This document shows positions 45,312 through 54,142 of a stretch of 55,000 bases of DNA, in pieces. The stretch is from assembly GCF_017315735.1 (NCBI RefSeq), contig NZ_JAFLRK010000017.1:1-55000 (forward strand). Direction: 5' to 3'. Position 1 is the stretch's first letter. Each line of letters starts with the position of its first letter. A program made the position numbers and the translations under genes. The notes beneath the pieces were generated by a model, which was given only the letters and a program-made list of their open reading frames with translations, made no database searches and was not told the origin of the DNA. The stretch comes from Paracoccus shandongensis. Lineage in GTDB: Bacteria > Pseudomonadota > Alphaproteobacteria > Rhodobacterales > Rhodobacteraceae.

Positions 45312-45910
45312 CCGGCCAGCGTCCAGAAGGCGGCCTCCAGGCGCGTCGCGGTGAGAAAGCGGTCCTGCAACTGTTGCCAGCGGGGCAGGGCATGGGCCTG
45401 CGGCCCCAGCCTGTCCGCCACTGCGCCGTCGATCAGGGCGGCGGTGTCGCGGCACAGCGCCTGGTAATCGGCCCCGCCATAGGTTTCGATCCATTCGGCA
45501 TAGGCCGGATCGTGGGGTTCGGACAGCAGGCGCGCGCCGATCTCTCCATAGCCCAGGACGCAGGGGGCCAGCGCCGCCAGCAGGTCCAGGAAGTCGCCGC
45601 TGTATCCCGCCTCCAGCACATGCGGGTATGGGCCGGGTTCTGCGGGGGCTCGACGGTGGCTGTCAGGTCCGCCCCGGTGATCCCGGCCCGGGCGCAGAGT
45701 TCCACATGCAGCCGCGTTTCCGTTTCCAGCAGCGCGTGGACGGTGGCCGAGCAGGCGCGCATCTCGGCCAGGGATGCGGCCTTGGCGACGGCCAGCGACC
45801 AGGCGCGGCAGGCTGCCATCGGCCAGCGCGCGCAGGAACGGCACGCGGACATAGGCGTCCCTATCCGGCGCGCCCGCCCGCCACAAGGGAAAGCAGGTGC
45901 CATGGCTCAT
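45308..45910 (-). pseudogene. tenA: Damaged tenA (aminopyrimidine aminohydrolase/thiaminase II)
   Basis: The start (FLRALADGSLP) and end (LDLLAALAPCVLGYGEIGARL through ALCRDTAALIDG) of TenA are in one frame, but the middle, RAWSLAVAKAASLAEMRACS to LCARAGITGADLTA, is in another. About 19 residues that normally follow the LADGxLP motif (with the conserved QDY segment) are missing, and a one-base change near 45619 restores the first frame. The frame stays open from ATG 45910 to TGA 45308, so translation can still run into the permease gene, but the protein should lack activity. A sequencing error could explain part, not the missing segment. Confidence 0.72.
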
Positions 45911-46833
45911 GCGCCGGGATCCGTCGCCAGGGCGCTGACCGGCAGCACCTTGTCGGTCAGCCCGGCATCGCGCAGAAAGGTTTCAAAGCGCGCATAGCGG
46001 GCGTGGTCCACCGCGCCCGGGCTTTGCGAGAAGCGCGGCAGGGTCGCGGTCCAGGCCTGGCGGTTCAGTTCGTCGTCCAGGTCGGGGTAGGTGTCGCGGA
46101 ACAGTTCCCATGCCTCGTCCGGGTGGTTGAGGATGTAATGCGCGCCGTGTTCCATGGCGGCGACGAAGCGGGCGGTGGCATCAGAGTCCATGGTCCGGGG
46201 ATTGGCCAGCAGGATCAGTTCGTCATAGGCGGGGATGCCCTGTTCCTCGACGAACAGGCAGCGGCCCTCGGCGCCTTCCAGGCGCATCTGCGTCAGCTCG
46301 AAGTTGCGAAAGCCGCCAAGGGTGGCATCGACCTGGCCCGTCATCAGCGCGGGCGACAGCGACCAGCCCACGTTGACCAGGTCCACGTCGTCCAGCGACA
46401 GGCCCGCCCGGTCCAGCATCGCGCCCATCAGCGCGGTTTCCATCCCCGGCACCGAATAGCCGACGGTGCGGCCCTTCAGGTCCGCGATGGATTGCACCGG
46501 GCCGTCGGCCAGGACCGTCACGCAGTTCAGCGGCGTGGCGACCAGGGTGGCGATGCGGGTCAGCGGCAGGCCTTCATGGACCTGAAGATGCAGTTGCGGC
46601 TGATATCCCACGGCCAGATCCACCTGCCCCGAGGCCAGCATTCGCGGCGGGTCCGAGGGGTCGGCGGGGGCGGTGATCGCGACCGTCAGCCCGGCATCGG
46701 CAAAGAAGCCCATCTCCTGCGCGACGATGATCGGCGCGTGGTCGGGGTTCACGAACCAGTCCAGCATCAGGGACAGATCCTGCGCGGCGGCGGGGGTGGC
46801 GGATAGCGCAAGGGCCAGGGCAAGGGGCTTCAT
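45907..46833 (-). CDS. thiY: ABC transporter substrate-binding protein, ThiY/NMT1 family
   Basis: A 308-residue periplasmic protein with a short Sec signal (MKPLALALALSATPAAAQ). The mature part begins LSLMLDWFVNPDHAPIIVAQ, the hallmark opening of ThiY/NMT1-type pyrimidine-precursor binding proteins, and contains GYQPQLHLQVHEG and GRTVGYSVPGMET. It lies in the thi operon with 4-base overlaps on both sides, so it is expected to bind formylaminopyrimidine or HMP for salvage. Confidence 0.85.
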   Translation of the reverse strand: MKPLALALALSATPAAAQDLSLMLDWFVNPDHAPIIVAQEMGFFADAGLTVAITAPADPSDPPRMLASGQVDLAVGYQPQLHLQVHEGLPLTRIATLVATPLNCVTVLADGPVQSIADLKGRTVGYSVPGMETALMGAMLDRAGLSLDDVDLVNVGWSLSPALMTGQVDATLGGFRNFELTQMRLEGAEGRCLFVEEQGIPAYDELILLANPRTMDSDATARFVAAMEHGAHYILNHPDEAWELFRDTYPDLDDELNRQAWTATLPRFSQSPGAVDHARYARFETFLRDAGLTDKVLPVSALATDPGA

Positions 46834-47774
46834 GGGGGATCTCCAAGGGCGATCAGGGCAATCTCGCCCGGCCAGTCGCGGCGCAGGCGGTCGGCGGCGG
46901 CCCAGGCTCGCAGGCCCGAGCGGCAGGCCAGGACGACGCGCTGGCCTTCGGCCGGGCGCAGGCGGTCCGGCTGGCGCAGGGCGTGGGGCACGAAGGGGAT
47001 GGGGGCCTCGTCCGGGCCGCGCAACTCGACCGCAAGGTCGCCCGGGCGCATCTGGCTGGGGGCGATGAAGCGGTGGCCGGTCGCGGGTTCAGGCGCGCCG
47101 TTAAAGCGGAAGCTGGCCGGGCGCAGCCCGTCGAAGCGGATCATCTGGCCCAGGGGCGGGGGCCGCAGCCCCAGCAGCACCGCCATCGCCATCTGCGCCT
47201 GCAAGGCCCCGATCAGGCCCGCCATCGGTCCCATCACGCCCGCTGTGGCACAGGTGCCCGCCTGCGCGGGCAGGTCCGGGAACACCGCCCGAAAGGACGG
47301 CGCGCCGCCGCAGAAGCCGCCCGCGAAGCCTTCGCTGCCCAGGACCGAGGCTGCGACCAGAGGGCGGCCCCCGGCAAGGCAGGCGTCCGACAGCGCATAG
47401 GTCGCGGCAAAGCTGTCGGCGCAGTCCAGCACCAGGTCCGCCCCCGCCACCAGTTCGGGCGCATTGGCCGGGTCCAGCCGCGTGACCAGCGGGGTGACGG
47501 TGGTGTCGGGGTTCAGCGCCCCCATCTCCAGGGCGGCGGCCAGGGCCTTGGGTTCGCCCAGATGGCGGCCATAGATCGGCTGGCGGTGCAGGTTCGAGGC
47601 TTCGACCCGGTCGGGATCGGCCAGGGTGATGCGGCCCACCCCCGCGCCGGTCAGGTATTGCAGCACGGGAACCCCCAGGGCGCCCGCGCCGATCACCAGC
47701 ACATGGGACGCCGCAAGTCGGGCCTGGCCCGCCTCGCCGATCTGGGGCAGGACGGTCTGGCGCGCATATCTCAT
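46830..47774 (-). CDS. thiF: ThiF/MoeB-like adenylyltransferase with rhodanese-like tail
   Basis: A 314-residue E1-like enzyme that would adenylate the C-terminal glycine of ThiS before sulfur transfer. The nucleotide motif is GAGALGVPVLQYLTGAGVG near 35; the adenylation arginine region is EASNLHRQPIY near 65. The zinc Cys pair of MoeB is not evident. A compact rhodanese-like tail (about 240-314) carries CRSGLRA with a potential persulfide cysteine. ATG 47774 ([13 protein letters not shown]) overlaps thiE as ATGA. MoeB function is possible, but the operon favours ThiF. Confidence 0.87.
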   Translation of the reverse strand: MRYARQTVLPQIGEAGQARLAASHVLVIGAGALGVPVLQYLTGAGVGRITLADPDRVEASNLHRQPIYGRHLGEPKALAAALEMGALNPDTTVTPLVTRLDPANAPELVAGADLVLDCADSFAATYALSDACLAGGRPLVAASVLGSEGFAGGFCGGAPSFRAVFPDLPAQAGTCATAGVMGPMAGLIGALQAQMAMAVLLGLRPPPLGQMIRFDGLRPASFRFNGAPEPATGHRFIAPSQMRPGDLAVELRGPDEAPIPFVPHALRQPDRLRPAEGQRVVLACRSGLRAWAAADRLRRDWPGEIALIALGDPP

Positions 47775-48364
47775 GTGATGTCCAGCCATTCGCGAATGCG
47801 CGCCGCAGGGTCGGGGTTCAGGGTGATGTCGGTCACGGCCGCCGCCATGTCCGCGCCCGCCGCAAGGGCCTGCCGCGCCCGGTCCGGCGTCAGCCCGCCG
47901 ATGGCACAGAGGGGGATGTTCCCGACGCGCGCCTTCCAGGCGGCCAGCCTTGCGACGCCTTGCTCACGCCATTTCATCGGCTTCAGGATCGTCGGCCAGA
48001 CCGGGCCGAGCGCGACGTAATCGGGCGCGCAGGCCAGCGCCCGGTCCAGTTCCGCCTTGTCATGGGTCGAGATTCCAAGCCGCAGCCCCGCCGCGCGGAT
48101 CGCGGGCAGGTCGGCATGGTCCAGATCCTCTTGCCCCAGATGCACGAAGCCGCAGCCCAGGTCGATCGCCAGCCGCCAGTGATCGTTCACCACAAGGGTC
48201 GCCCCAAACTGGCGGCAAAGGTCGCGGGCGCGGGCGATTTCAACCCGCAGGGCGTCGTCGGGCCGGTCCTTGATGCGCAACTGCACCAGCCGCACGCCCA
48301 AGGGCAGGGCGCGGGCAATCCAGTCGGCGCTGTCGAGGATCGGATAGAAACGCGGCAGCCTCAC
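47771..48364 (-). CDS. thiE: Thiamine-phosphate synthase
   Basis: A 197-residue TIM-barrel enzyme joining HMP-PP and thiazole phosphate. Motifs: VQLRIKDR near 27 (R and K of the pyrophosphate site), LVVNDHW near 57, [10 protein letters not shown] near 72, GISTHDKAE near 96, [10 protein letters not shown] near 116 and AIGGLTPD near 153. It overlaps both thiG and thiF genes by 4 bases. Confidence 0.94.
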   Translation of the reverse strand: MRLPRFYPILDSADWIARALPLGVRLVQLRIKDRPDDALRVEIARARDLCRQFGATLVVNDHWRLAIDLGCGFVHLGQEDLDHADLPAIRAAGLRLGISTHDKAELDRALACAPDYVALGPVWPTILKPMKWREQGVARLAAWKARVGNIPLCAIGGLTPDRARQALAAGADMAAAVTDITLNPDPAARIREWLDIT

Positions 48365-49122
48365 AGGAAGGCCCGCCCGATCACGGGGGTCGAGGGGATG
48401 GCCATGTCGGTCCGCTCCATCGGGTCGGCCAGGTATGCGGCGCGCCCGGCGCGGATGGCGTCGGCCATCGCGCCCGCCATCGCGGCGGGATCGCCCGCGC
48501 GGGCCACGGCGCTGTTCATCAGGACCGCGTCAAAGCCCATCTCCATCGCCGCCGCCGCGTGGCTGGGCAGGCCGATGCCCGCATCCACGACCAGGGCCAC
48601 GTCGGGAAAGGCCGCCCGCAGCGCCCGCAACCCGTGCGGGTTGTTCAGCCCCAATCCCGACCCGATAGGCGCGCCCCAGGGCATCAGCACCTGGCAGCCC
48701 GCGTCCAGCAGGCGTTCGCAGACCACCAGATCCTCGGTGCAATAGGGAAAGACCTTGAAGCCGTCGCCGGCCAGGATGCGCGCGGCCTCGACCAGGCCGA
48801 AGACATCGGGTTGCAGCGTGTCGGCGTGGCCGATCACTTCCAGCTTGATCCAGTCGGTGCCGAAGACCTCTCGCGCCATCTGCGCGGTGGTGACGGCCTC
48901 GCGCGCGCCGTGGCAGCCTGCGGTGTTGGGCAAAAGGGCCACGCCAAGGGATCGGACCAGCGCCCAGAAGTCCTGCCCGCCGCCCGCTTCCCTGCGCAGG
49001 GACACGGTGGCGATGCCCGCGCCCGACCGGGCGAAGGCATCGGCAAGGATCCTGGGCGAGGGATAGCCCGCCGTGCCCAGCATCAGCGGGCTGTCGATCT
49101 CGGTGCCATAGAAGACCGGCAT
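48361..49122 (-). CDS. thiG: Thiazole synthase
   Basis: A 253-residue ThiG, forming the thiazole ring from DXP, dehydroglycine and ThiS thiocarboxylate. Motifs: [10 protein letters not shown] near 13, [15 protein letters not shown] near 63, the Schiff-base lysine in [10 protein letters not shown] near 93, [16 protein letters not shown] near 145, and [13 protein letters not shown] near 177. It lies 3 bases after thiS. Confidence 0.95.
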   Translation of the reverse strand: MPVFYGTEIDSPLMLGTAGYPSPRILADAFARSGAGIATVSLRREAGGGQDFWALVRSLGVALLPNTAGCHGAREAVTTAQMAREVFGTDWIKLEVIGHADTLQPDVFGLVEAARILAGDGFKVFPYCTEDLVVCERLLDAGCQVLMPWGAPIGSGLGLNNPHGLRALRAAFPDVALVVDAGIGLPSHAAAAMEMGFDAVLMNSAVARAGDPAAMAGAMADAIRAGRAAYLADPMERTDMAIPSTPVIGRAFL

Positions 49123-49125
49123 CGT

Positions 49126-49320
49126 TCAGCCCCCCTGCATGGGGGCCAGCGCCTCGATGGCGTCGCCGTCGCCAAGGGGCGTCGTCTCGCGCAGCGCGGC
49201 GGGCACGAAGCGGCCGTTCAGCGCGGTGGCGATGCGGCCGGTCAGGCGGGCCTCGGCCAGGGCTTCGGCCAGCGTGGCGGCGGCGGTATCGCGCGGGGTG
49301 CCGTTAAGGGTGATCCGCAT
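49126..49320 (-). CDS. thiS: Sulfur carrier protein ThiS
   Basis: A 64-residue ubiquitin-fold carrier starting MRITLNGTPRD and ending APMQGG, with the C-terminal Gly-Gly that is adenylated by ThiF and thiocarboxylated. ALNGRFVPAAL near 38 is the typical VAVNxxxVPR-like core. The start codon ATG 49320 lies within the last codons of thiO (17-base overlap); a longer open frame upstream is thiO's shadow. Confidence 0.92.
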   Translation of the reverse strand: MRITLNGTPRDTAAATLAEALAEARLTGRIATALNGRFVPAALRETTPLGDGDAIEALAPMQGG

Positions 49321-50251
49321 CCATGAACTCCGGTCTAGTCTGGTGTTGAAGGTGGTCGGCCACCATGCGCGCGACGGCGGGGGCCAGCAGGAAGCCGTGG
49401 CGGTAAAGGCCGTTGGCGTGGATGACGCCCCCCACGCGGCGGATGCGCGGCAGGTTGTCGGGGAATGCCGGGCGGGCGTCGGCGCCCAGTTCCAGCACCT
49501 CGGCTTCGGCGAGTGCGGGGTGCAGGGCGAAGGCCGCCGACAGCAGTTCCAGCACGGCGCGCGCGGTGGGGGGGCCGCGCCGGTCGCTTTCAACCATCGT
49601 GGCGCCCAGCATGAAGACGCCGTCGCCGCGCGGCACGACGTAAAGCGGCATCCGGGGATGCAGCAGGCGGACGGGGCGGGCGAGGCGGATCTCGGGGCAG
49701 CGGATCACGGCCATCTCGCCCCGGACGCCGCGCAGGTCGCGCAGGGCGTCGCGGGCCGAAAGGCCCCGGCAGTCGATGACGGTGCCCGTGGGGGTTTCGG
49801 TGCGGGCCAGGCATCCGGACAGGATCGACAGGGCCTGGCGGGGGGCCAGATGCGCCTCGTCCGCGAAGAACAGGGCGCGGGCGAAGCGGCCTGCTAGGTC
49901 GGGCTCCAGCGCGGCAATGCCGGGGGCGTCCAGCATCCGGTGGCCCGCGCTGCGCCGGGCAAAGCGCGACAGCGCGCCCGCGTCGCGCGCCAGGCTGACG
50001 ACCAGCGTGCCGTTGCGCGCGACCGGGACGCCCTGGTCCTGCCACCAGTCGGCGGCGGTCAGCCCGTGGCGCGTCACCGCCGGATCGGCGCTTTCCCCTT
50101 CGCAATGGGGCGCGAGCATCCCGCCCGCCCACCAGGAACAGGCCCGGGGGCCGGGGGCTTCGCCAAGGATCGCGGCGGGGATGCCGCGCCCGTTCAGTTC
50201 GGTGGCGATGCAAAGCCCCATCACGCCGCCGCCGAGGATCGTCACGCTCAT
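49304..50251 (-). CDS. thiO: Glycine oxidase ThiO
   Basis: A 315-residue FAD-dependent oxidase that makes dehydroglycine for thiazole synthesis, as expected in an aerobe without ThiH. The FAD motif GGGVMGLCIATEL lies at 7-19, CSWWAGGMLAPHCE near 38 is the DAO/ThiO signature, and GLYRHGFLLAPAVARMVADH near 280 closes the family pattern. Its stop overlaps thiS by 17 bases and its start overlaps thiD by 4. Confidence 0.92.
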   Translation of the reverse strand: MSVTILGGGVMGLCIATELNGRGIPAAILGEAPGPRACSWWAGGMLAPHCEGESADPAVTRHGLTAADWWQDQGVPVARNGTLVVSLARDAGALSRFARRSAGHRMLDAPGIAALEPDLAGRFARALFFADEAHLAPRQALSILSGCLARTETPTGTVIDCRGLSARDALRDLRGVRGEMAVIRCPEIRLARPVRLLHPRMPLYVVPRGDGVFMLGATMVESDRRGPPTARAVLELLSAAFALHPALAEAEVLELGADARPAFPDNLPRIRRVGGVIHANGLYRHGFLLAPAVARMVADHLQHQTRPEFMDADHP

Positions 50252-51066
50252 GCCGCAGCCTCGGCCCGGCGCGGCCAGAGGGCGTGGAAATGATGCACCG
50301 GGCCGTTGCCGCCGCCCACATGCAACGCATCGGCGGCCCGGATCGCGTCATGCAGCCAGTCATGCGCGCGGCCCACGGCATCGGCCACCGCAAGCCCCTG
50401 CGCCAGCCCCGCCGCGATGGCCGCCGACAGCGCGCATCCCGTGCCATGGGTGTTGCGCGTGCGGATGCGGGGCGAGGAAAAGCGCGCCGTGCCGTCGGGG
50501 CCCACCAGCAGGTCGGTGCATTGCGCGTCTGCGGCATGGCCGCCCTTCATCAGCACATGGCCGGGGCCAAGGGCGCGCAGGGCCCGGCCTTGCGCAAGGG
50601 CCGCGGATTCGGTGTCGGCGGGGGGCACGCCCAGCAGGCGGGCGGCCTCGGGCAGGTTCGGCGTCAGCACATGGGCCAGGGGCAGCAACTCGCGCAGCAG
50701 GGCGGGGATGGCCTCGTCCCCCATCAGCACGTCGCCAGACTTGGCGATCATCACCGGGTCCAGCACCACGGGGATCGGGCAATCGCGCAGCGCGGCGGCA
50801 ACGGCGGCGATGGCGGCGGGGGATCCCGCCATGCCGATCTTGATCGCGTGGACGGCGATGTCGTCCAGCACCGCGTCGATCTGCGCCCCGATCAGGTCCG
50901 GCGGCATCAGGTGGACGGCGGCGACGCCCCGGGTGTTCTGCGCCGTCACCGCCGTGATGACGCTGGCGCCATAGCAGCCGAGCGCCGACACGGTCTTCAG
51001 GTCCGCCTGGATCCCGGCGCCCCCGCCGCTGTCCGACCCCGCGATGGTCAAGACCGTTGGTGTCAT
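50248..51066 (-). CDS. thiD: Hydroxymethylpyrimidine/phosphomethylpyrimidine kinase
   Basis: A 272-residue ribokinase-fold kinase phosphorylating HMP and HMP-P. Motifs: IAGSDSGGGAGIQADLKT at 8-25, ALGCYGASVITAVTAQNT, KIGMAG near 92, LDPVMIAKSGDVLM near 113 and the anion-hole NTHGTGCALSAAIAAGLA near 207. ATG 51066 is chosen because AAGGAGGGG precedes it. First gene after the TPP riboswitch. Confidence 0.94.
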   Translation of the reverse strand: MTPTVLTIAGSDSGGGAGIQADLKTVSALGCYGASVITAVTAQNTRGVAAVHLMPPDLIGAQIDAVLDDIAVHAIKIGMAGSPAAIAAVAAALRDCPIPVVLDPVMIAKSGDVLMGDEAIPALLRELLPLAHVLTPNLPEAARLLGVPPADTESAALAQGRALRALGPGHVLMKGGHAADAQCTDLLVGPDGTARFSSPRIRTRNTHGTGCALSAAIAAGLAQGLAVADAVGRAHDWLHDAIRAADALHVGGGNGPVHHFHALWPRRAEAAA

Positions 51067-51144
51067 CTGCCCCTCCTTCGGCATGGGGCATGACAGGGGG
51101 GCGGCGGCGGCAGACGGGATGCGGCGACGGGCGGCGCGTCTGCC

Positions 51145-51238
51145 TATCCGTTCCCTCCGCCGGCATGACCCGGATCAGGTTCGATGGGTCGGCGCGCATT
51201 GCACCTCTCAGCCCCGCGACGGGACGCCCCAACGGATA
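51145..51238 (-). ncRNA. TPP riboswitch (THI element)
   Basis: Read on the minus strand, P1 pairs TATCCGTT (51231-51238) with AACGGATA (from 51145-51152). Inside lie the universally conserved GGGGCTGAGAGG stretch and the ACCTGATCCGGGTCATGC block followed by GCGGAGGGA. It precedes thiD by about 80 bases, the classic location for TPP-repressed translation or termination. It should control the whole minus-strand thi operon down to 44562. Confidence 0.95.
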
Positions 51239-51386
51239 GTGTCGGGCGCGACCCTAGCGGCGCGGGGCGGGATCGTCCAGCGCCTTTGCGCGCGCCGCTG
51301 TGGCGCCCACGACACCGCTCGGTGATTTTTCTTGCCCGATTGCAACTTGGGGGCCAGTCTTGACGCTGACACCTCAGGGGGGCGAC

Positions 51387-52850
51387 ATGTCACAAGCACA
51401 TCCTGCCGGGGCGGCGCACCAGCCCGAACTGCACCGCGTCATGGGTCCGAAGCTGCTGCTCTTGTTCATCGTCGGCGACATCCTGGGCACGGGCGTCTAT
51501 GCCCTGACCGGCACCGTCGCGGCCGAGGTGGGGGGTGCCGCCTGGGCGCCCTTCCTGATCGCCTTCCTGGTGGCCACGATCACCGCCATATCCTACCTGG
51601 AACTGGTCACGCGCTATCCGCAGGCGGCGGGGGCGGCGCTTTATGCGCACCGCGCCTTCGGCATCCACTTCCTGACCTTCCTGGTGGCATTCACGGTGAT
51701 GTGTTCGGGGATCACCTCGGCCTCGACCGCATCGAACGCCTTTGCGGGGTTCCTGAACGACGGCTTCGGCCTGGGCCTGGCCAAGGGCAGCACCGGCATC
51801 CTGGCCCTGGCGCTTGGCTTCATGGCGCTGGTCGCGGCCGTCAACCTGCGCGGCGTGGGCGAAAGCGTCAAGGCGAACGTCGTGCTGACCTGCGTGGAAC
51901 TGACCGGCCTTCTGATGATCATCTTCGTGGGCTTCTACGCCATGGCCCAGGGCCGGGCCGATTTTTCCGAGGTGATGGTCTTCCGGTCATCCGAGGAAAA
52001 GGGCGCCTTCCTGTCGCTCACCGCCGCGACCGCGCTGGCCTTCTTTGCCATGGTGGGCTTCGAGGATTCGGTCAACATGGCCGAGGAGGTCAAGGATCCC
52101 GTCCGCATCTTCCCGCGCATCATGCTGACCGGGCTGGCGATCACGGGGGTGATCTATGTGCTGGTGTCGATCTGCGCGGTGGCGCTGGTGCCGGTGGGGG
52201 ATCTGTCGAACCCCGACAAGGGATCGGCCCTGACGCAGGTGGTGCGCGCGGGCGCGCCGAACCTGCCCTTCGACAAGATTTTCCCCTTCATCGGCATGTT
52301 CGCGGTCGCCAATTCGGCGCTGATCAACATGCTGATGGCCAGCCGCCTGATCTATGGCCTGGCCCGCCAGGGGGTGCTGCCGCACGGGTTGGGGCTGGTC
52401 CACCACACCCGCCGCACGCCCTGGGTGGCGATCCTGTTCACCACCGCGCTGGCCTTCGGGCTGATCTGGTTCGTGGTCACGCGGTCCGATCTTCCGGCGG
52501 TCAGCCTGCTGGGGGGCACCACCTCGCTGCTGCTGTTGTGCGTGTTCACGGTGGTCAACGTCTCGCTGATCGTGCTGCGGCGTCAGCCGGTCGGGCACGA
52601 GCATTTCCGCGCGCCCGCCTTTCTGCCCTGGATCGGCGCCGCGACCTGCGCCTTTCTGGCCGGGCCCTGGGCGCGCAGCGCGGCGCAGATGGACCAGTAC
52701 CGCATTGCCGCCTGGCTGCTGGCCATCGGCATCGGGCTGTGGGCCGCGACCTGGATCTGGAACAGGGCGCTGCGCCACAGGCCCCATCCGGGCAGCCTGG
52801 GCGACATCGAGCGGATGCGCGAACACCACGGGGATTCGCCGCGGAATTGA
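51387..52850 (+). CDS. APC family amino acid permease
   Basis: A 487-residue transporter with about 12 membrane segments. The first segment has GDILGTGVYALTGTVAAEVG, the glycine-rich substrate-binding motif of the APC fold, and FFAMVGFEDSVNMAEEVKDP near 220 is the conserved segment-6 region. ATG 51387 with a GGGGGG-rich ribosome site is preferred. The substrate cannot be inferred. It starts 149 bases from the divergent riboswitch, so the two share a promoter region. Confidence 0.88.
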   Translation: MSQAHPAGAAHQPELHRVMGPKLLLLFIVGDILGTGVYALTGTVAAEVGGAAWAPFLIAFLVATITAISYLELVTRYPQAAGAALYAHRAFGIHFLTFLVAFTVMCSGITSASTASNAFAGFLNDGFGLGLAKGSTGILALALGFMALVAAVNLRGVGESVKANVVLTCVELTGLLMIIFVGFYAMAQGRADFSEVMVFRSSEEKGAFLSLTAATALAFFAMVGFEDSVNMAEEVKDPVRIFPRIMLTGLAITGVIYVLVSICAVALVPVGDLSNPDKGSALTQVVRAGAPNLPFDKIFPFIGMFAVANSALINMLMASRLIYGLARQGVLPHGLGLVHHTRRTPWVAILFTTALAFGLIWFVVTRSDLPAVSLLGGTTSLLLLCVFTVVNVSLIVLRRQPVGHEHFRAPAFLPWIGAATCAFLAGPWARSAAQMDQYRIAAWLLAIGIGLWAATWIWNRALRHRPHPGSLGDIERMREHHGDSPRN

Positions 52851-52889
52851 TCCCGGCGGAAAAGATGGCCAGACAGCACCGGAGAAAAC

Positions 52890-53993
52890 ATGGACCGCGA
52901 CAGCCTGGAACTGAGATCGACCGTGCAGGCGGACGGCACGCTGCGCCTGCACCTGGAACCCGTCAGCCTGCCCGAACCCGGCCCGGGGCAGCTGCTGGTG
53001 CGGGTTGAGGCCGCGCCCATCAACCCGTCCGACCTGGGGCTGATGTTCGGCCCCGCCGACATGGCCACCCTGGCGCGGGATGGTGACGCGCTGACCGCGC
53101 GCATCCCCGATGCGGCCATGCCCGCCCTGCGATCCCGCATCGGCCAGTCCCTGCCCATCGGCAACGAAGGGGCGGGGACCGTGGTCGCGGCGGGCCCCGA
53201 CCAGCAGCAGATGGTCGGCAGGCGGGTGGCGATGCTGGGCGGGGCGATGTTTGCGCGCCTGCGCCTGATCGGGGCCGGGGATTGCCTGGTCCTGCCCGAG
53301 GGCGCCGGGGCCGAGGAAGGGGCGGCACTGTTCGTCAACCCGCTGACCGCCCTCGGCTTTGTCGAGACCATGCGGGCCGAGGGGCACAAGGCCATCGTCC
53401 ATGCCCCTGCCGCATCCAACCTGGGGCAGATGCTGGTGCGGATCTGCCAGACCGACGGCGTAGGCCTGGTCAACATCGTGCGCAGCCCTGAACAAGTCGC
53501 CCTGCTGCGCGGCCTTGGCGCGGCGCATGTGGTGGACAGCAGCGCCGCCGGTTTCCGGGCCGAGCTGACCGAGGCCATCGCCGCGACCGGCGCCACGCTG
53601 TCCTTTGACGCCATCGGCGGGGGCGAGACGACCAGCATCGTCCTGAACGCCATGGAGGCGGTGGCGGCGCGCGATGCCGCCAGCTACGGCCTTTACGGCT
53701 CGGGCGTGGCGAAGCAGGGCTATATCTATGGCGCGCTGGACACCGGCCCGACGATCCTGCGGCGCGGCTTCGGCTTCAGCTGGAGCGTGGGGGGCTGGCT
53801 GCTGTTCCGCGCCCTGCAACGCCTTGATCCCGCCACGGTCGCGCGGATGCGCGAGCGGGTGGTCGAGGAAAGAACGACGACCTTCGCCAGCCATTATACC
53901 GCGCGCATCCCGCTGGAGGGGGTGCTGGACCCGGAGACCGTCGCCGCCTTTGTCCGCAAGTCCACCGGGGCAAAATACCTGATCACGCCATAA
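52890..53993 (+). CDS. Zinc-independent MDR oxidoreductase (quinone oxidoreductase/ETR-like)
   Basis: A 367-residue medium-chain dehydrogenase/reductase. INPSDLGLMFG and IGNEGAGTVVAAG are typical of the QOR/enoyl reductase branch; the catalytic-zinc Cys and the structural Cys cluster are absent. The cofactor fold is seen at HAPAASNLGQMLVRICQ near 174. An insertion (MATLARDGDALTARIPDAAM) interrupts the first domain. It lies 39 bases after the permease gene and could be co-transcribed. Substrate unknown. Confidence 0.82.
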   Translation: MDRDSLELRSTVQADGTLRLHLEPVSLPEPGPGQLLVRVEAAPINPSDLGLMFGPADMATLARDGDALTARIPDAAMPALRSRIGQSLPIGNEGAGTVVAAGPDQQQMVGRRVAMLGGAMFARLRLIGAGDCLVLPEGAGAEEGAALFVNPLTALGFVETMRAEGHKAIVHAPAASNLGQMLVRICQTDGVGLVNIVRSPEQVALLRGLGAAHVVDSSAAGFRAELTEAIAATGATLSFDAIGGGETTSIVLNAMEAVAARDAASYGLYGSGVAKQGYIYGALDTGPTILRRGFGFSWSVGGWLLFRALQRLDPATVARMRERVVEERTTTFASHYTARIPLEGVLDPETVAAFVRKSTGAKYLITP

Positions 53994-54142
53994 GGGCCGT
54001 CAGCGGATCGCCCGCCAGCCATGCCGCAAGGTGCGGCAGCACCGCGCTTGCGCGCAGGGGCAGGGTGGCGTCGCCGATCATGCAGCGACCGCAAGGTGAG
54101 GCGTTCAGGGGAAAAAGCAGGTCACGAATTGCGCTGCGGCCT

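Noticed and set aside
51987..53894. 635-codon minus-strand open frame across the permease and MDR genes
   Set aside because: Low-complexity shadow of two coding genes on the plus strand.
53994..54142. Short minus-strand frame ending WLAGDPLTALMA between the MDR and chrA genes
   Set aside because: It has no ribosome site or recognisable family and could be a chance frame or a gene tail; too weak to list.
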